Shown in pieces: positions 10,647-19,430 of a stretch of 64,000 bases of DNA (its first letter is position 1; every line of letters starts with the position of its first letter). The translations under genes were made by a program, and so were the position numbers. Source of the DNA: Sphingomicrobium sp. (GTDB lineage: Bacteria > Pseudomonadota > Alphaproteobacteria > Sphingomonadales > Sphingomonadaceae); assembly GCA_030447545.1 (NCBI GenBank), contig JAUJOV010000001.1:1-64000 (forward strand), read 5' to 3'. Under the pieces are notes generated by a model. That model made no database searches. It was not told the origin of the DNA and worked only from the letters and a program-made list of their open reading frames with translations.

Positions 10647-11838
10647 GTCCGGGCGCGCCGGCCAGAGCGTCGGCGACGATCCGCTCGAGCTCCTCGGCTC
10701 CCGGGAAGCCGCTTTCCACCCATTGCCGCTCGATCGCTCTCAGCGTCGCTGCGACCTTCGGTCCAGGCGCAAGGCCGCGCTCGATCAGCACGCCCCCGCC
10801 GATCGGCAGGCGCGGCGCGGCCCAGCGCGCGAGCGACGACGCCTGGTCCGGGCGGCCGGCGAGCAGCAGCCGGTCGACCGCGCATTCCTTTCCCACATAA
10901 TAAGCGAGGGCTCGCGGGTTGGAGCCGAGGTCGCGCGCGGCCGAGCAGGCGAGGCGCTTGCGCGCCTTGTTCGACAGCTTGAGCCGAACGGCGATGGCTT
11001 CGGCGACCCCGGGGTCGGCGGGCAGCAGCGCGGCCAGTCGTCGCAGCGGGTCCGGCTCGCATCTTGCGCTGCCCTCGGCGGCGACCAGCGCCTGTAGCCG
11101 GCCGAGCGCGTCCTCGCCGATTTCCGGCAGGACCGGGCTAAGGATGCCTTGCTCGAGCATTACGGCGAGCGTCGGGGCAGGATCGGGGACGGCGAGCAGC
11201 TTGAGCAGCTCGTCGGCGATCCGTTCGCGCGACAGGGCCATCAGGTCGTTCGCCCGGGCCGCGCAGGCTTCGACCGCTTCGGCATCGGGCGAGGCTTGGC
11301 CGAAGCGCGCGTGGAAGCGGAACAGGCGAAGAATGCGCAGATGGTCTTCGGCGATTCGCTCGAGCGGGTCGCCGATGAAGCGCACGCGGCGCGCCTTCAA
11401 ATCCTCGGTGCCGCCGAAATAGTCGTAGACCTCGCCCGTCAGCGGGTCCGCGAACAAGGCGTTGATGGTGAAGTCGCGCCGCGCGGCGTCGGCCTTCCAG
11501 TCGTCGGTAAAGGCGACCGTTGCGCGCCGGCCATCGGTGGAGACGTCGCGCCTCAGGCTGGTGATCTCGGCCGTCCGTCCGCGAGTGACCGCAGTGATGG
11601 TGCCATGGTCGATACCCGTGGGGATTGCCCGGATCTTCGCCGCTTCGAGGCGCTCGAGCACCTGCTCGGGCCTGAGCCTGGTTGCAAGGTCGATGTCGTT
11701 GACGGGCAGGCCGAGAAGCTCGTCGCGGACCGCCCCGCCGACGTAGCGGGTCAGGCTCTCGCCGGCGCCGAGCGCGTCGAGCAGGCGCGCGATGCCCTTG
11801 CGCCGCCGCCATTTGGCCGCGTCGAGCTTCAGGTCCAC
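10630..11838 (-). CDS. cca: CCA tRNA nucleotidyltransferase / poly(A)-polymerase family
   Basis: This class II nucleotidyltransferase adds or repairs the 3' CCA of tRNA. The catalytic head shows YVGGAVRDELLGLPVNDIDLATR, with the DxD of the active site, then TAEITSLRRDVSTDGRRATV, ARRDFTINALFADPLTGEVYDYFGG and ERIAEDHLRILRLFRFHARFG. It is about 402 residues. The GTG at 11838 overlaps the end of the NUDIX gene, indicating translational coupling in an operon DUF1285-NUDIX-cca, a common alphaproteobacterial arrangement. The reading frame is unbroken. Confidence 0.93.
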   Translation of the reverse strand: MDLKLDAAKWRRRKGIARLLDALGAGESLTRYVGGAVRDELLGLPVNDIDLATRLRPEQVLERLEAAKIRAIPTGIDHGTITAVTRGRTAEITSLRRDVSTDGRRATVAFTDDWKADAARRDFTINALFADPLTGEVYDYFGGTEDLKARRVRFIGDPLERIAEDHLRILRLFRFHARFGQASPDAEAVEACAARANDLMALSRERIADELLKLLAVPDPAPTLAVMLEQGILSPVLPEIGEDALGRLQALVAAEGSARCEPDPLRRLAALLPADPGVAEAIAVRLKLSNKARKRLACSAARDLGSNPRALAYYVGKECAVDRLLLAGRPDQASSLARWAAPRLPIGGGVLIERGLAPGPKVAATLRAIERQWVESGFPGAEELERIVADALAGAPGPSARR

Positions 11839-12407
11839 AGGCGCTTGCCCAGGTTCACGAGCATCGCCGCTGTCGCCCCCCAGATCCTCCGGCCGTTCCA
11901 CTCGATCACGTAATAGTGGCGCTGTGTCCCCGCGAAAACCACGCTCTCCAACCGCTGGTTGGCCGGGTCCAGCAGGAAATCGAGCGGCGCCTCGAAACAG
12001 TCGGCAACCTCGAGCTCGTGCGGCTCGAGCGGGAGGTCGGGCGGGATCAGGCCGAGGACCGGGGTGACCAGGTAGCGGGTGATCGTCCGGTAATCGTCCA
12101 TCGGCCCGACGAGATCGACTGCCCCAGGCTCGAGGCCGATCTCCTCCCATGCCTCGCGAAGGGCCGCGGCGAGCGCGTCTTCGCCGTCGTCGATGCGCCC
12201 GCCGGGAAAGGCGATCTGGCCCGCATGGGTACGCAGGTCATCGCGCCGGACGGTGAGGATCACGCCGGGCTCGGAGCGGTCGGTCACCGCCACGAGCACG
12301 GCGGCGCGCGCCTCGGGCCCGGCGTGCTGCTCGACGAAGTCGCCGGCGAGCAGGCCCGGTGGCGCAGCGCGGTTGAGCGCCTTGGCCAGGCGCTCGCGAA
12401 CGGTCAT
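11829..12407 (-). CDS. NUDIX hydrolase, CoA pyrophosphatase-like
   Basis: The protein is about 192 residues from the ATG at 12407 (MTVRERLAKALNR), which overlaps the preceding stop as ATGA. The Nudix box GGRIDDGEDALAAALREAWEEIGL is complete (G-x5-E-x7-REUxEE-x-G-U), preceded by LTVRRDDLRTHAGQIAFPGG, typical of the NudL/CoAse branch. It probably hydrolyses CoA or other nucleotide diphosphates in the cytosol. It is the middle gene of the DUF1285-NUDIX-cca operon. Confidence 0.9.
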   Translation of the reverse strand: MTVRERLAKALNRAAPPGLLAGDFVEQHAGPEARAAVLVAVTDRSEPGVILTVRRDDLRTHAGQIAFPGGRIDDGEDALAAALREAWEEIGLEPGAVDLVGPMDDYRTITRYLVTPVLGLIPPDLPLEPHELEVADCFEAPLDFLLDPANQRLESVVFAGTQRHYYVIEWNGRRIWGATAAMLVNLGKRLWT

Positions 12408-12976
12408 TCGGGGCAGTCCGACAGAGCGAAGAAAGTGCCGTTGCTCCACAGTCCCGGCGGATCGTGCCCCTCGGCCATCGCGATCTCGGCAAGCTCGTAG
12501 TAGATCGGCCGCGACAGCTCGGCTTCGAGGCCGTGGCGAACCAGCACGCGCGGGGAGGGGCCGTGGTCGCCCGGGACTAGCCTGAGCGGATGGTCGGGGC
12601 CGATGATGACGGCGTCGCCGCTGTCTAGCTTCAGCGCGATCGTTCGCTCGCGGCCGCTTCCCTCGCTGTGCATTTCGACCGCCCGGAACGCCGTTCCTTC
12701 GACCTCGATCTCGAGCTTCTCCACCGGAGTGACGAGCATGTGCCGGCCGTCGGGCTCGCGCCTCAGGACCGTCGATAACAGGCGCACCATCGCCGGCCGG
12801 CTGATCGGGGAGCCCTGGTGGTACCAGGTGCCGTCGCGCGCGATGCGCATCCCGCTGTGCCCGCAGTGCGGCGGGTCCCAGCGCTCGACGGGCGGCAGCC
12901 GGCGCTCGGCGATCAGCTTGTGGAGCTCGGCCAGGCTGATGCCCTGAAGCTCGATGGGCGCGCGCGACTCCGGCAT
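12404..12976 (-). CDS. DUF1285 domain protein
   Basis: The protein is 190 residues from the ATG at 12976 (MPESRAPIELQGISLAELHKL). The conserved DUF1285 features are CGHSGMRIARDGTWYHQGSPI near the N-terminus and the LVTPVEKLEIEVEGTAF ... FRAVEM middle. The family has no established function and is found upstream of a NUDIX hydrolase and cca in many alphaproteobacteria. The stop overlaps the NUDIX start by 4 bases (ATGA), so it is the first gene of that operon. Confidence 0.88.
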   Translation of the reverse strand: MPESRAPIELQGISLAELHKLIAERRLPPVERWDPPHCGHSGMRIARDGTWYHQGSPISRPAMVRLLSTVLRREPDGRHMLVTPVEKLEIEVEGTAFRAVEMHSEGSGRERTIALKLDSGDAVIIGPDHPLRLVPGDHGPSPRVLVRHGLEAELSRPIYYELAEIAMAEGHDPPGLWSNGTFFALSDCPE

Positions 12977-12983
12977 CCGTGCC

Positions 12984-13010
12984 GATTGCGTCGCTGCGCT
13001 CGCAATGACA
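12984..13010. repeat. Partial copy of an interspersed GATTGC...CTCGCAATGAC repeat
   Basis: The intergenic sequence between divergent DUF1285 and folM-like genes reads GATTGCGTCGCTGCGCTC followed by GCAATGACA. It matches one arm of the longer inverted-repeat element at 34664-34732, which also contains CTCGCAATGAC. Such elements are widely dispersed in proteobacterial genomes. Confidence 0.6.
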
Positions 13011-13020
13011 TCAGGGCCGG

Positions 13021-13758
13021 ATGAGCGACGAGCCGCGCACTGCAATCGTCACCGGGGCCGGCAAGCGGGTCGGCGCAGCCATTGCCGCTGCGCTTGCCGG
13101 GAACGGCTGGACGGTCGTCGGCCATGTTCATGATCCGGCGGACGAGGTACCCGAGGGCGCTACCAGGGTGGCCGCCGAGCTGTCGGATCCGCTCTGCGCG
13201 GAGACGATCTTCGCCGCGGCTGCCGGCCTTCCGCCGGTGCGCCTTCTGGTCAACAATGCCGCGCGCTTCGCATGGGACGGCCTGGGCGACTTCAGCCCGG
13301 CCGAGCTCGAAAGCCACATGGCGGTCAACCTGCGCGCTCCGATCCTGCTCACGCAGGCGTTCGCAGCGCGGCACTCGGCAGGCGCCGACGCGCTCGTCGT
13401 GAACCTGCTCGACTCGAAGCTCGCTTCTGCGAACCCGGACTTCCTCAGCTACACCTTGTCGAAGCAGGCGCTCGCCGGGTTCACCGAGCTTGCCGCCCGC
13501 GCGCTCGCGCCCCAAGGCATTCGAGTCAATGGCGTGGCGCCGGGGCTGATGCTTCGCTCGCCGGGTCAGAGCGAGGAGAATTTCGAGGCAATGCACGCGC
13601 ACAACCCGTTGCAGCGAGGAGTCGAGCCGGCGGACGTTGCGGCGGCGATCGGCTTTCTCGTCGGCGCGCGCACGGTCACTGGCCAGGTGATCACGATCGA
13701 CTCGGGCCTGCGCTTCTGGGCGCCTGATCGGGACGTGCAGTTCCTGGGGCGGCGATGA
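13021..13758 (+). CDS. SDR-family oxidoreductase, FolM-like pteridine reductase
   Basis: The protein is 245 residues with a Rossmann fold. The N-terminal coenzyme motif TGAGKRVGAAIA, LLVNNAA, the catalytic YTLSKQAL (Tyr-x3-Lys) and NLLDSKL are all present. TGAxKR and NLLDxK are features of the pteridine/dihydromonapterin reductase (FolM) branch rather than the general SDR type. The stop overlaps folB by ATGA at 13755-13758, which supports a role in reduced pterin or folate metabolism. Substrate assignment is inference. Confidence 0.82.
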   Translation: MSDEPRTAIVTGAGKRVGAAIAAALAGNGWTVVGHVHDPADEVPEGATRVAAELSDPLCAETIFAAAAGLPPVRLLVNNAARFAWDGLGDFSPAELESHMAVNLRAPILLTQAFAARHSAGADALVVNLLDSKLASANPDFLSYTLSKQALAGFTELAARALAPQGIRVNGVAPGLMLRSPGQSEENFEAMHAHNPLQRGVEPADVAAAIGFLVGARTVTGQVITIDSGLRFWAPDRDVQFLGRR

Positions 13759-14180
13759 GCGGCGAGCGGCCGGGCCTGGACGGACTTGTGCCCGCCGATC
13801 TCCAGCCGAGGAGCGCGCGGATCGTGCTAGACTCGCTCGAGGTCCCCGCCGACATCGGCTTCCACGACTTCGAGGTCGGGGTTCCGCAGCGGCTGCTGGT
13901 CACCGTCGAGATCTGGCTCGAGCAGGTACCGCCGGCGGACTGCGACGATCCGGCCCGGGCCTGGGACTATGACTTCCTGCGCGGACAGATCCTCGAGCTC
14001 GCGGCGGCGCGCCGCTACAACCTCCAGGAATCGCTTGCGCACGCCATTTACGCGAGGTTCGCCGGGATGCGCGGGGTGAGGGCTTTGCGGGTCGCCACGG
14101 CCAAGCCCGACATCTACCCGGACGCGCGCTGCGTCGGGGTCGAACTGGCCTCCTTCACGGGCGCGGCACCGGAGGTGTAA
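13755..14180 (+). CDS. folB: Dihydroneopterin aldolase
   Basis: FolB converts dihydroneopterin to hydroxymethyl-dihydropterin in folate synthesis. The protein is 141 residues with IVLDSLEVPADIGFHDFEVGVPQRLLVTVEIW, a recognisable FolB core (IGVHxxE ... QxLxVxVE). It then has YNLQESLAHAIYARF and ALRVATAKPDIYPDARCVGVEL. It has an N-terminal extension of about 20 residues. It is translationally coupled to the FolM-like reductase. Another folate gene, folP, lies at 21.8 kb. Confidence 0.88.
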   Translation: MSGERPGLDGLVPADLQPRSARIVLDSLEVPADIGFHDFEVGVPQRLLVTVEIWLEQVPPADCDDPARAWDYDFLRGQILELAAARRYNLQESLAHAIYARFAGMRGVRALRVATAKPDIYPDARCVGVELASFTGAAPEV

Positions 14181-14362
14181 CGACATTGATGAACGTGGAA
14201 CAAAATTCATTGCGCCGCACTTGTGGCGCTTATAGAGGAGGCGCGCCGCTGCTGATGTGATGTTGATACATCGGGGGCGCTTCCACAGGCCCCGGGCGCG
14301 GGGATTTTCGCCACGCCCAGGACCGTGCAGTTGACGGCGTGTCGAGGAGAATAGCGGCTCAA

Positions 14363-15049
14363 ATGTCCTACGCCCAACGCAAAGAGATGAGCGGCAACCG
14401 GACGGTCGCCATCATTATTGTTGCCGTGCTCCACGCGGTGCTCGGCTACGCGCTCGTGAGCGGGCTTGCCTACAACATCGTCAAGCAGGCGACCGAGGAC
14501 CTCAAGACGTTCAACGTCGAGGAGGAGCCGCCGCCCCCCGAGGAGGTGCCGCCTCCGCCCGAGAACGTTCCGGAGACTCCTCCGCAGGTGGTGTCGCCGC
14601 CGCCGATCGTGCGCACGAACGTCGCGCCGCCACCGCCGATGAGGGTCGTGCGCGAGGCTCCGCCGCCGGTCGTCACTTACACTGCGCCGCCGGCGCCGCG
14701 GCCTCGGCCGCCTGCGCCGCCGCCGCCGCCGCCGCCACCACCACCGCCGCAGATCGCCACCAAGGCGCAGAGCGCCAGCGGCAATCTACAGGGCCTGATC
14801 TCGGGCGACGATTATCCGTCGAGCGCCCAGAGTAACGAAGAACAGGGCACGGTAACCGTGCGGCTGTCGATCGGCACCGACGGGCGCGTCACGGGCTGCA
14901 ACGTCAGCTCGTCGAGCGGCTCACGGGCGCTCGACAGCGCGACCTGCCGGATCCTGCGCAGCCGAGCCCGCTTCACGCCGGCAAGGCTGAGCAACGGCCA
15001 GCCGACCACCGACACCTTCACCCAAAGGATTACCTGGCGTCTCGAATAG
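14363..15049 (+). CDS. tonB: Energy transducer TonB
   Basis: TonB couples the inner-membrane proton gradient to outer-membrane TonB-dependent receptors. The protein has a cytoplasmic N-terminus and one membrane helix (TVAIIIVAVLHAVLGYALVS). A periplasmic proline-rich linker follows, with EEPPPPEE, VVSPPPIVRTNVAPPPP and a long proline run. The C-terminal domain reads GTVTVRLSIGTDGRVTGCNV ... SATCRILRSRARFTPA. The start MSYAQRKEMSGNRT at 14363 matches the paralogue at 19430. It heads tonB-exbB-exbD-exbD. Confidence 0.93.
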   Translation: MSYAQRKEMSGNRTVAIIIVAVLHAVLGYALVSGLAYNIVKQATEDLKTFNVEEEPPPPEEVPPPPENVPETPPQVVSPPPIVRTNVAPPPPMRVVREAPPPVVTYTAPPAPRPRPPAPPPPPPPPPPPQIATKAQSASGNLQGLISGDDYPSSAQSNEEQGTVTVRLSIGTDGRVTGCNVSSSSGSRALDSATCRILRSRARFTPARLSNGQPTTDTFTQRITWRLE

Positions 15050-15097
15050 CTGCGGACTGAAGATTTCGACCATTTCTCGAGAGGAAAGTAGACGGAT

Positions 15098-15952
15098 ATG
15101 TCAATTCTCGCACTCATGTCAGCCGCCGCTGCCGCTCCGGCCGGCGAGAATCCCTATGGTTTGTGGGAGGCCCTCGAGCAGGGCGGAATCATCGCCTGGT
15201 CGGTGTTCATCATCCTGGTGGGCATGTCGATCGTCTCCTTCTACATCCTGTTCACCAAGCTGATGCAGCAGCAGAAGATCATCGCCCAGGGCCGCAAGGT
15301 CCGCGCGAGCTTCTGGAACGCGCCCAACCTGCGCGATGCTGCCTCGAAGCTCGAGCAGCGCAGCGCCTATCGCGCGATTGTCGACGATGCGCTGGTCGCC
15401 CAGGAGCAGCACGACAAGCTGACCGACCCGATCGACCGCCACGACTGGATGGCCAACAGCCTGGCGCGCAGCCAGGGCGCGATCGGCTCGCGTCTCGGTG
15501 AGGGCCTCGCCTTCCTCGCGACGGTCGGCTCGACCGCTCCGTTCATCGGCCTGTTCGGCACCGTCATCGGCATCTATCGCGCCCTGATCAAGATCGGCGC
15601 GTCGGGCCAGGCGTCGATCGACGTCGTCGCGGGTCCGGTCGGTGAGGCGCTGATCATGACCGCGCTCGGACTGGTCGTCGCGGTGCCGGCGGTGCTCGCC
15701 TACAACTGGCTCGTTCGCCGCAACAAGTCGATCATGGAGGACCTTGCGGCCTTCACCAACGACCTTCACGGCTATCTGATGTCGGAAGGCCGCGTGAAGC
15801 CGCGCCTCGGCACCGGAACTAGCAAGACCGGCCGCTCCGACCCGGGTGTCGGCGCCACCACCACCGCCGGCCATCCGAGCTCGCGCGCGCAGGAGCCGGT
15901 TCGCGCCGGTGCCACGCAGACGAGCGCGCAGACCACTACCGACCGGGTCTAA
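15098..15952 (+). CDS. exbB: ExbB / TolQ-family proton channel subunit
   Basis: The protein is 284 residues with three membrane segments: IIAWSVFIILVGMSIVSFYI, then GLAFLATVGSTAPFIGLFGTVIGIYRALI, and ALIMTALGLVVAVPAVLAYNWL. The last two form the conserved MotA/TolQ/ExbB channel core. A GAGGAAAG ribosome binding site precedes the ATG. It works with the two downstream ExbD proteins and TonB as the inner-membrane motor. The C-terminal tail of about 50 residues is low complexity and Thr/Ala-rich. Confidence 0.93.
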   Translation: MSILALMSAAAAAPAGENPYGLWEALEQGGIIAWSVFIILVGMSIVSFYILFTKLMQQQKIIAQGRKVRASFWNAPNLRDAASKLEQRSAYRAIVDDALVAQEQHDKLTDPIDRHDWMANSLARSQGAIGSRLGEGLAFLATVGSTAPFIGLFGTVIGIYRALIKIGASGQASIDVVAGPVGEALIMTALGLVVAVPAVLAYNWLVRRNKSIMEDLAAFTNDLHGYLMSEGRVKPRLGTGTSKTGRSDPGVGATTTAGHPSSRAQEPVRAGATQTSAQTTTDRV

Positions 15953-16037
15953 GGTCCGACTGGTCCAGGACCGGCCACGCGAACGCGCGGCCGGTCCGGA
16001 TCGAGGCAAAGGCGTTTAGAAGGAAAGCCACACAACC

Positions 16038-16529
16038 ATGGCAATGGGCGTAACCGAAGACGGCGAAGACACGGAGATCTCGGACATCAACGTCACGCCG
16101 CTCGTGGACGTGATGCTGGTGCTCCTGATCATCTTTCTAATCGCCGTCCCCGTCGTGTTGCAGACCGTTCCGGTCGAGCTTCCCAAGGTCCGCTACGAAG
16201 TGACCACGACCAAGCCCGAAAACGTCAACCTGTCGGTGAAGGCCGGCCCTGGAGGCGAGTGCGAGGTCTACTGGAACCTGACCAAGGTGAAATCCGAAGA
16301 CCTGCTCGACCGCGCGGTCAAGAAGCTCGAGGACCAGATTGCCGCCGTCGGTGGAGTGGAGAATCTGACCGAGGAGAACATGCCCGAGGCGCACATCCGC
16401 GGCGACGTCAACACGCCGTACCGCTGCATCGGCGGAGCGGTGTTCACCATGCAGCGGGCCGGCTTTGCGCGCGTCGGCTTCATTTCCGAGCCGCCCGCCG
16501 GCCCGGGCACCGTCACGCAGCGCCTGTAG
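16038..16529 (+). CDS. exbD: ExbD/TolR-family protein (first copy)
   Basis: The protein is 163 residues with a single N-terminal membrane anchor (DVMLVLLIIFLIAVPVVLQTV). It is preceded by the family signature ISDINVTPLVDVMLVLL, which contains the proton-path Asp. The periplasmic domain follows and includes two Cys residues. The AAGGAAAG ribosome binding site is well placed. It is part of the tonB-exbB-exbD-exbD operon. Confidence 0.92.
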   Translation: MAMGVTEDGEDTEISDINVTPLVDVMLVLLIIFLIAVPVVLQTVPVELPKVRYEVTTTKPENVNLSVKAGPGGECEVYWNLTKVKSEDLLDRAVKKLEDQIAAVGGVENLTEENMPEAHIRGDVNTPYRCIGGAVFTMQRAGFARVGFISEPPAGPGTVTQRL

Positions 16530-16546
16530 ACTAGGAGTTCTTTCCC

Positions 16547-16978
16547 ATGGCGATGCAAACGACCAGCGACAACAGAGCCGGCGAGCCGATGATGGACATC
16601 AACATGACGCCGCTGATCGACGTCATGCTGGTGCTTCTGATCATGTTCATCATCACCATCCCGATCCAGACCCACGCGGTGAAGCTCGACCTTCCCGTCG
16701 ACCAGCCCAACCAGCCGCCGCCGCCGATCGACCCGGTCAAGAACAAGGTGGTGGTTACCCAGGCCGGCGCAGTCCTGTGGAACGGCGCGCCGGTCAACAT
16801 GGAGCAGCTGCGCCAGTACCTCGAGATCTCGCAGCAGATGAACCCAATCCCCGAGCTTCACATGCAGCCCGAAGCCGAGGCGCGCTACGAACTGGTGGAC
16901 GAGGTGCTCGCGACCACCAAGCGCGCCCAGGTCGAGAAAATGGGCTTCGTCGGCAACGAAGCCTATATGAACTTCTAG
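16547..16978 (+). CDS. exbD: ExbD/TolR-family protein (second copy)
   Basis: The protein is 143 residues with MMDINMTPLIDVMLVLLIMF, which holds the conserved Asp, as its membrane anchor. A short periplasmic domain ends NEAYMNF. Paired ExbD copies after ExbB are usual in Sphingomonadales and Xanthomonadales TonB systems. A strong terminator at 17005-17030 ends the operon. Confidence 0.92.
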   Translation: MAMQTTSDNRAGEPMMDINMTPLIDVMLVLLIMFIITIPIQTHAVKLDLPVDQPNQPPPPIDPVKNKVVVTQAGAVLWNGAPVNMEQLRQYLEISQQMNPIPELHMQPEAEARYELVDEVLATTKRAQVEKMGFVGNEAYMNF

Positions 16979-17004
16979 GCGGCTTGCCTCTGCTTTCCTC
17001 TAAC

Positions 17005-17030
17005 GGGCGGTCCTTCGGGGCCGCCCTTTT
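17005..17030 (+). terminator. Rho-independent terminator of the tonB-exbB-exbD-exbD operon
   Basis: A 9-bp stem (GGGCGGTCC / GGGCCGCCC, one G-T pair) closes a TTCG tetraloop and is followed directly by TTTTCC. It lies 26 bases after the second exbD stop codon. Confidence 0.9.
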
Positions 17031-17066
17031 CCTTTGTCGCACGTACGCATTGGCGATTATCGCCGA

Positions 17067-17095
17067 ATGCCCGCTTTCCACCCATTGCGGGAGAT
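17067..17095. repeat. Short palindromic intergenic repeat, copy 1
   Basis: CCCGC-TTTCCACCCATT-GCGGG. The arm bases differ from copy 2 (GCGGACA arm) on both sides, so pairing is kept (compensatory change). The loop TTTCCACCCATT is identical to copy 2. Confidence 0.7.
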
Positions 17096-17214
17096 CAGCC
17101 TCGTGACCGATCTCGAGCCTTGGCGGACACCGGCCAGCCACCCTTTCGCTGATCTTTGACCGAGCCTGGCGAGCTGGTACCTGCCTTCCGCGCTGGGGAT
17201 CGGCGGGGTGATCC

Positions 17215-17979
17215 ATGCTCTTGTTCTGGATTTTGTCGTTTGCGATTGCCTGGGCGCTGACCATTCCGCCCGCCCTCGCTCAGCTCGGCCTGATCTCGTC
17301 GTCGCCCGTCCCGTACGGCGTGACAGTGCTGATCGGCGTTGCTCCGATCGTCGCCGCGGCGGTGGCCGCTGCACGCGAGGGACGAGGCCACGCTTACTGG
17401 CGCTCGCTCGCGCGCCTGCCGCGGCCCGGCTGGACGGCGCTGTTCGCGAGCCTCTTGCCGCCGGCACTGCTGGCGATTGCCTATGCCGTGCGAGCGGCCA
17501 CCGGCGAGCCGATCCGCGTCGCGCTCGACGCTCAGGTCGCGATGATGGGCCTGCTGTGGCTGGTGCTCGCGTTCGGCGAGGAAGCGGGCTGGCGCGGCTT
17601 TGCCTTGCCCCGCCTGGTCGAGCGCCACGGCTTCTGGCTCGCTTCGCTGATCCTGGGGGTCGTCTGGTGCGTCTGGCACTATCCGCGGCTGCTCGGCAGC
17701 CCCTATCTCGGGCCCTTGGCGGAAGGCCTGCCGCTGATCGGCCTGTTCTCGGTCCAGATCATCATTGGAAACTTCATCCTGTGCTGGATCTACTTCCGCT
17801 CGGGCCGCTCGGGCGTTGCGGCGACCCACTACCACACCACAGTCAACTTCGTAGAGACAGCATATTTCCTCGCCGCCACGGATCTCGTCATTACCGGGCT
17901 CATGGCGCTGGTCGTGCTCAGGATCGCCGTGTTCGACCTAAACCTGTGCGCCGGCATCAGCCGTAGGAGCCGCTGCTAA
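17215..17979 (+). CDS. CPBP-family intramembrane metalloprotease (Abi/CAAX-like)
   Basis: The protein is 254 residues with about seven hydrophobic segments. The family motifs are present: motif 1 GEEAGWRGFALPRL (EExxxR) with the preceding helix LLWLVLAFG, motif 2 WCVWHYPRL, and NFVETAYF near the C-terminus. Members are intramembrane proteases or membrane adaptor-like proteins with roles from prenyl-protein processing to bacteriocin self-protection; the substrate here is unknown. It is a stand-alone gene flanked on both sides by copies of the short palindromic repeat. Confidence 0.88.
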   Translation: MLLFWILSFAIAWALTIPPALAQLGLISSSPVPYGVTVLIGVAPIVAAAVAAAREGRGHAYWRSLARLPRPGWTALFASLLPPALLAIAYAVRAATGEPIRVALDAQVAMMGLLWLVLAFGEEAGWRGFALPRLVERHGFWLASLILGVVWCVWHYPRLLGSPYLGPLAEGLPLIGLFSVQIIIGNFILCWIYFRSGRSGVAATHYHTTVNFVETAYFLAATDLVITGLMALVVLRIAVFDLNLCAGISRRSRC

Positions 17980-18005
17980 TGTCCCTTTCCACCCATTGCG
18001 GACAT
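17978..18005. repeat. Short palindromic intergenic repeat, copy 2
   Basis: Reads ATGTCC, then CTTTCCACCCATT, then GCGGACAT. The right arm GCGGACAT is complete, while the left arm lacks two bases of the ATGTCCGC expected from the right arm. It begins at the end of the CPBP gene. Confidence 0.7.
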
Positions 18006-18049
18006 CCAAGCTCGGCCTAGAGTTCGCCCGGGCAACGGGTGGATCGCAC

Positions 18050-18637
18050 TTGCTACAAAGCCTCCGCGAACAGCTGATAGCAATGGCGCAGCGGGACTTT
18101 CAGACGCGCGAGGCTCTGGCTGCCGACCAGAGCCTGTTCAACGGCTATCATCCGCAAATGCAGGCCATCCACGAGGAGAATGCCGGGGTTCTGGAGCGCA
18201 TTATCGAGGAACATGGCTGGCCTTCACGAGATATCGCCGGCGACGATGGCGCAGAGGCTGCCTGGCTCATTGCCCAGCACGCCATCGGACTTCCCGACTT
18301 GCAGAGGAAGTGCCTGCGTCTGCTTGAAGAAGCTGCGCGAGACGGGGCGGTCCCGCCGTGGCAGCCTGCAATGCTCCTCGATCGCGTCTGCGTCTTCGAG
18401 GGCAGGCTGCAGCTGTATGGGACCAGCTTCGACTGGGACGAGCATGGCATGATGAGCCCGCGCCCGATTGCCGATCCGGACAGCGTTGATCAAAGGCGAG
18501 CCGCCGTCGGCCTGTCTCCCCTGAGTGAAGCAATCGCCTTGCAGCGCCGGCAATCCACCGGCCAGCCGAAGCCCGCCAGCTTCATTGAGCGGCAGCGCGA
18601 ATTCGAGGAATGGGCAAAGAGCGTCGGCTGGAGGTGA
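18050..18637 (+). CDS. DUF6624-type hypothetical protein
   Basis: A cytosolic protein of about 195 residues without signal peptide. Conserved-looking elements are NGYHPQMQAIHEENAGVLERIIEEHGWP, GAEAAWLIAQHAIG, RKCLRLLEEA, LLDRVCVFEGRLQLYGTSFDWD and a C-terminal WAKSVGWR. The pattern His-x-x-N, HGWP and EGxxQxYGT matches a family annotated as DUF6624 that I recall from memory. The start is uncertain: TTG at 18050 keeps the LREQL helix, whereas ATG at 18083 is the first standard codon. Function unknown. Confidence 0.68.
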   Translation: MLQSLREQLIAMAQRDFQTREALAADQSLFNGYHPQMQAIHEENAGVLERIIEEHGWPSRDIAGDDGAEAAWLIAQHAIGLPDLQRKCLRLLEEAARDGAVPPWQPAMLLDRVCVFEGRLQLYGTSFDWDEHGMMSPRPIADPDSVDQRRAAVGLSPLSEAIALQRRQSTGQPKPASFIERQREFEEWAKSVGWR

Positions 18638-18669
18638 CCCGAAGGTCCGCTTTCCGTACTCGAGCCGTC

Positions 18670-19430
18670 CTACCCTTCGAGGACCCAGCGGATGCGCTGG
18701 GTCAGTGTATCCGTGGTTGAATTGCCGCGGCTGTCCCGCGCCGGAGTGAACCTGGCGCGGCTCTGCAGGATCCGGCAGGTCGCATTGTCCAGCGTCCGCG
18801 AGCCGCTCGATGAACTGACGTTGCAGCCGGTGACACGGCCGCTCGGGCCGACGGTCAGCCGGACCGTGACAGACCCCTGCTCGTCGCGCTCGAGGGCGGT
18901 TTGAGGATAATCGCCGCCCCGGAAGAGGGACCCTGCAGCGCCGCGACCGCACTTTTCGGCGGAACTGTCTTCATCGGCGGAGGCGGAGGCGGCGGCGGAG
19001 GCGGAGGCGGGGGCGGAGGCGGAGGCGGTGCGGGCCGGGCGACCGGCGCAGGGGGTGCAGGCGGAGCGGTCCGCGTGACCACGGGCGGAGGGGCCTCCCG
19101 GACCGTTCGCACGGGCTCCGGCGGAGCAACGTTCGTGCGCACGACCGGCGGCGGCGAGACCACGGGCGGCGGAGTCTCTGGAATGTTCTCGGGTGGCGGG
19201 GGCGGCGGTTCCTCGGGAGGTGGTGGCTCCTGCTCGACATCGAAGGTCTTCAGTTCGACCGTCGCTTTCTGGATTACGTTGTACGCAAGACCGGTGACGA
19301 TGGCGTAGCCGAGCAAGGCGTGGATGAGCGCGACGATGACGATCGCGACCGTGCGGTTGGTGCCTATCTGTCTCCGTTGTGCGTAGGACACGATTCCTCT
19401 TTCCCGGAAGGTCGGCCGCTGATCGGACAT
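18670..19430 (-). CDS. Second energy transducer TonB
   Basis: A paralogue of the TonB at 14363. It shares SYAQRRQIGTNRTVAIVIVALIHALLGYAI, the VVSPPPVVRTNVAP linker and the C-terminal GSVTVRLTVGPSGRVTGCNV ... RFTPA. The linker has a run of about 19 prolines encoded by a slippage-prone repeat near 18970-19030. One frame change near 18910 separates the linker from the C-terminal domain. No exbB or exbD lies beside it, so it would use the motor encoded at 15-17 kb. The start MSDQRPTFRERG at 19430 is chosen by family similarity. Confidence 0.88.

Noticed and set aside
10705-10735. Sequence CCGCTTTCCACCCATTGCCG resembling the palindromic repeat
   Set aside because: It lies inside cca, encodes the conserved segment ERQWVESGF, and its right arm does not pair. 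Treated as coincidence.
14200-14240. GCGCC...GGCGC hairpin and TTGCGC/TATAGA as the tonB promoter
   Set aside because: The spacer between TTGCGC and TATAGA is only 15 bases and the hairpin lacks a T-tract. Not firm enough to list as promoter or terminator.
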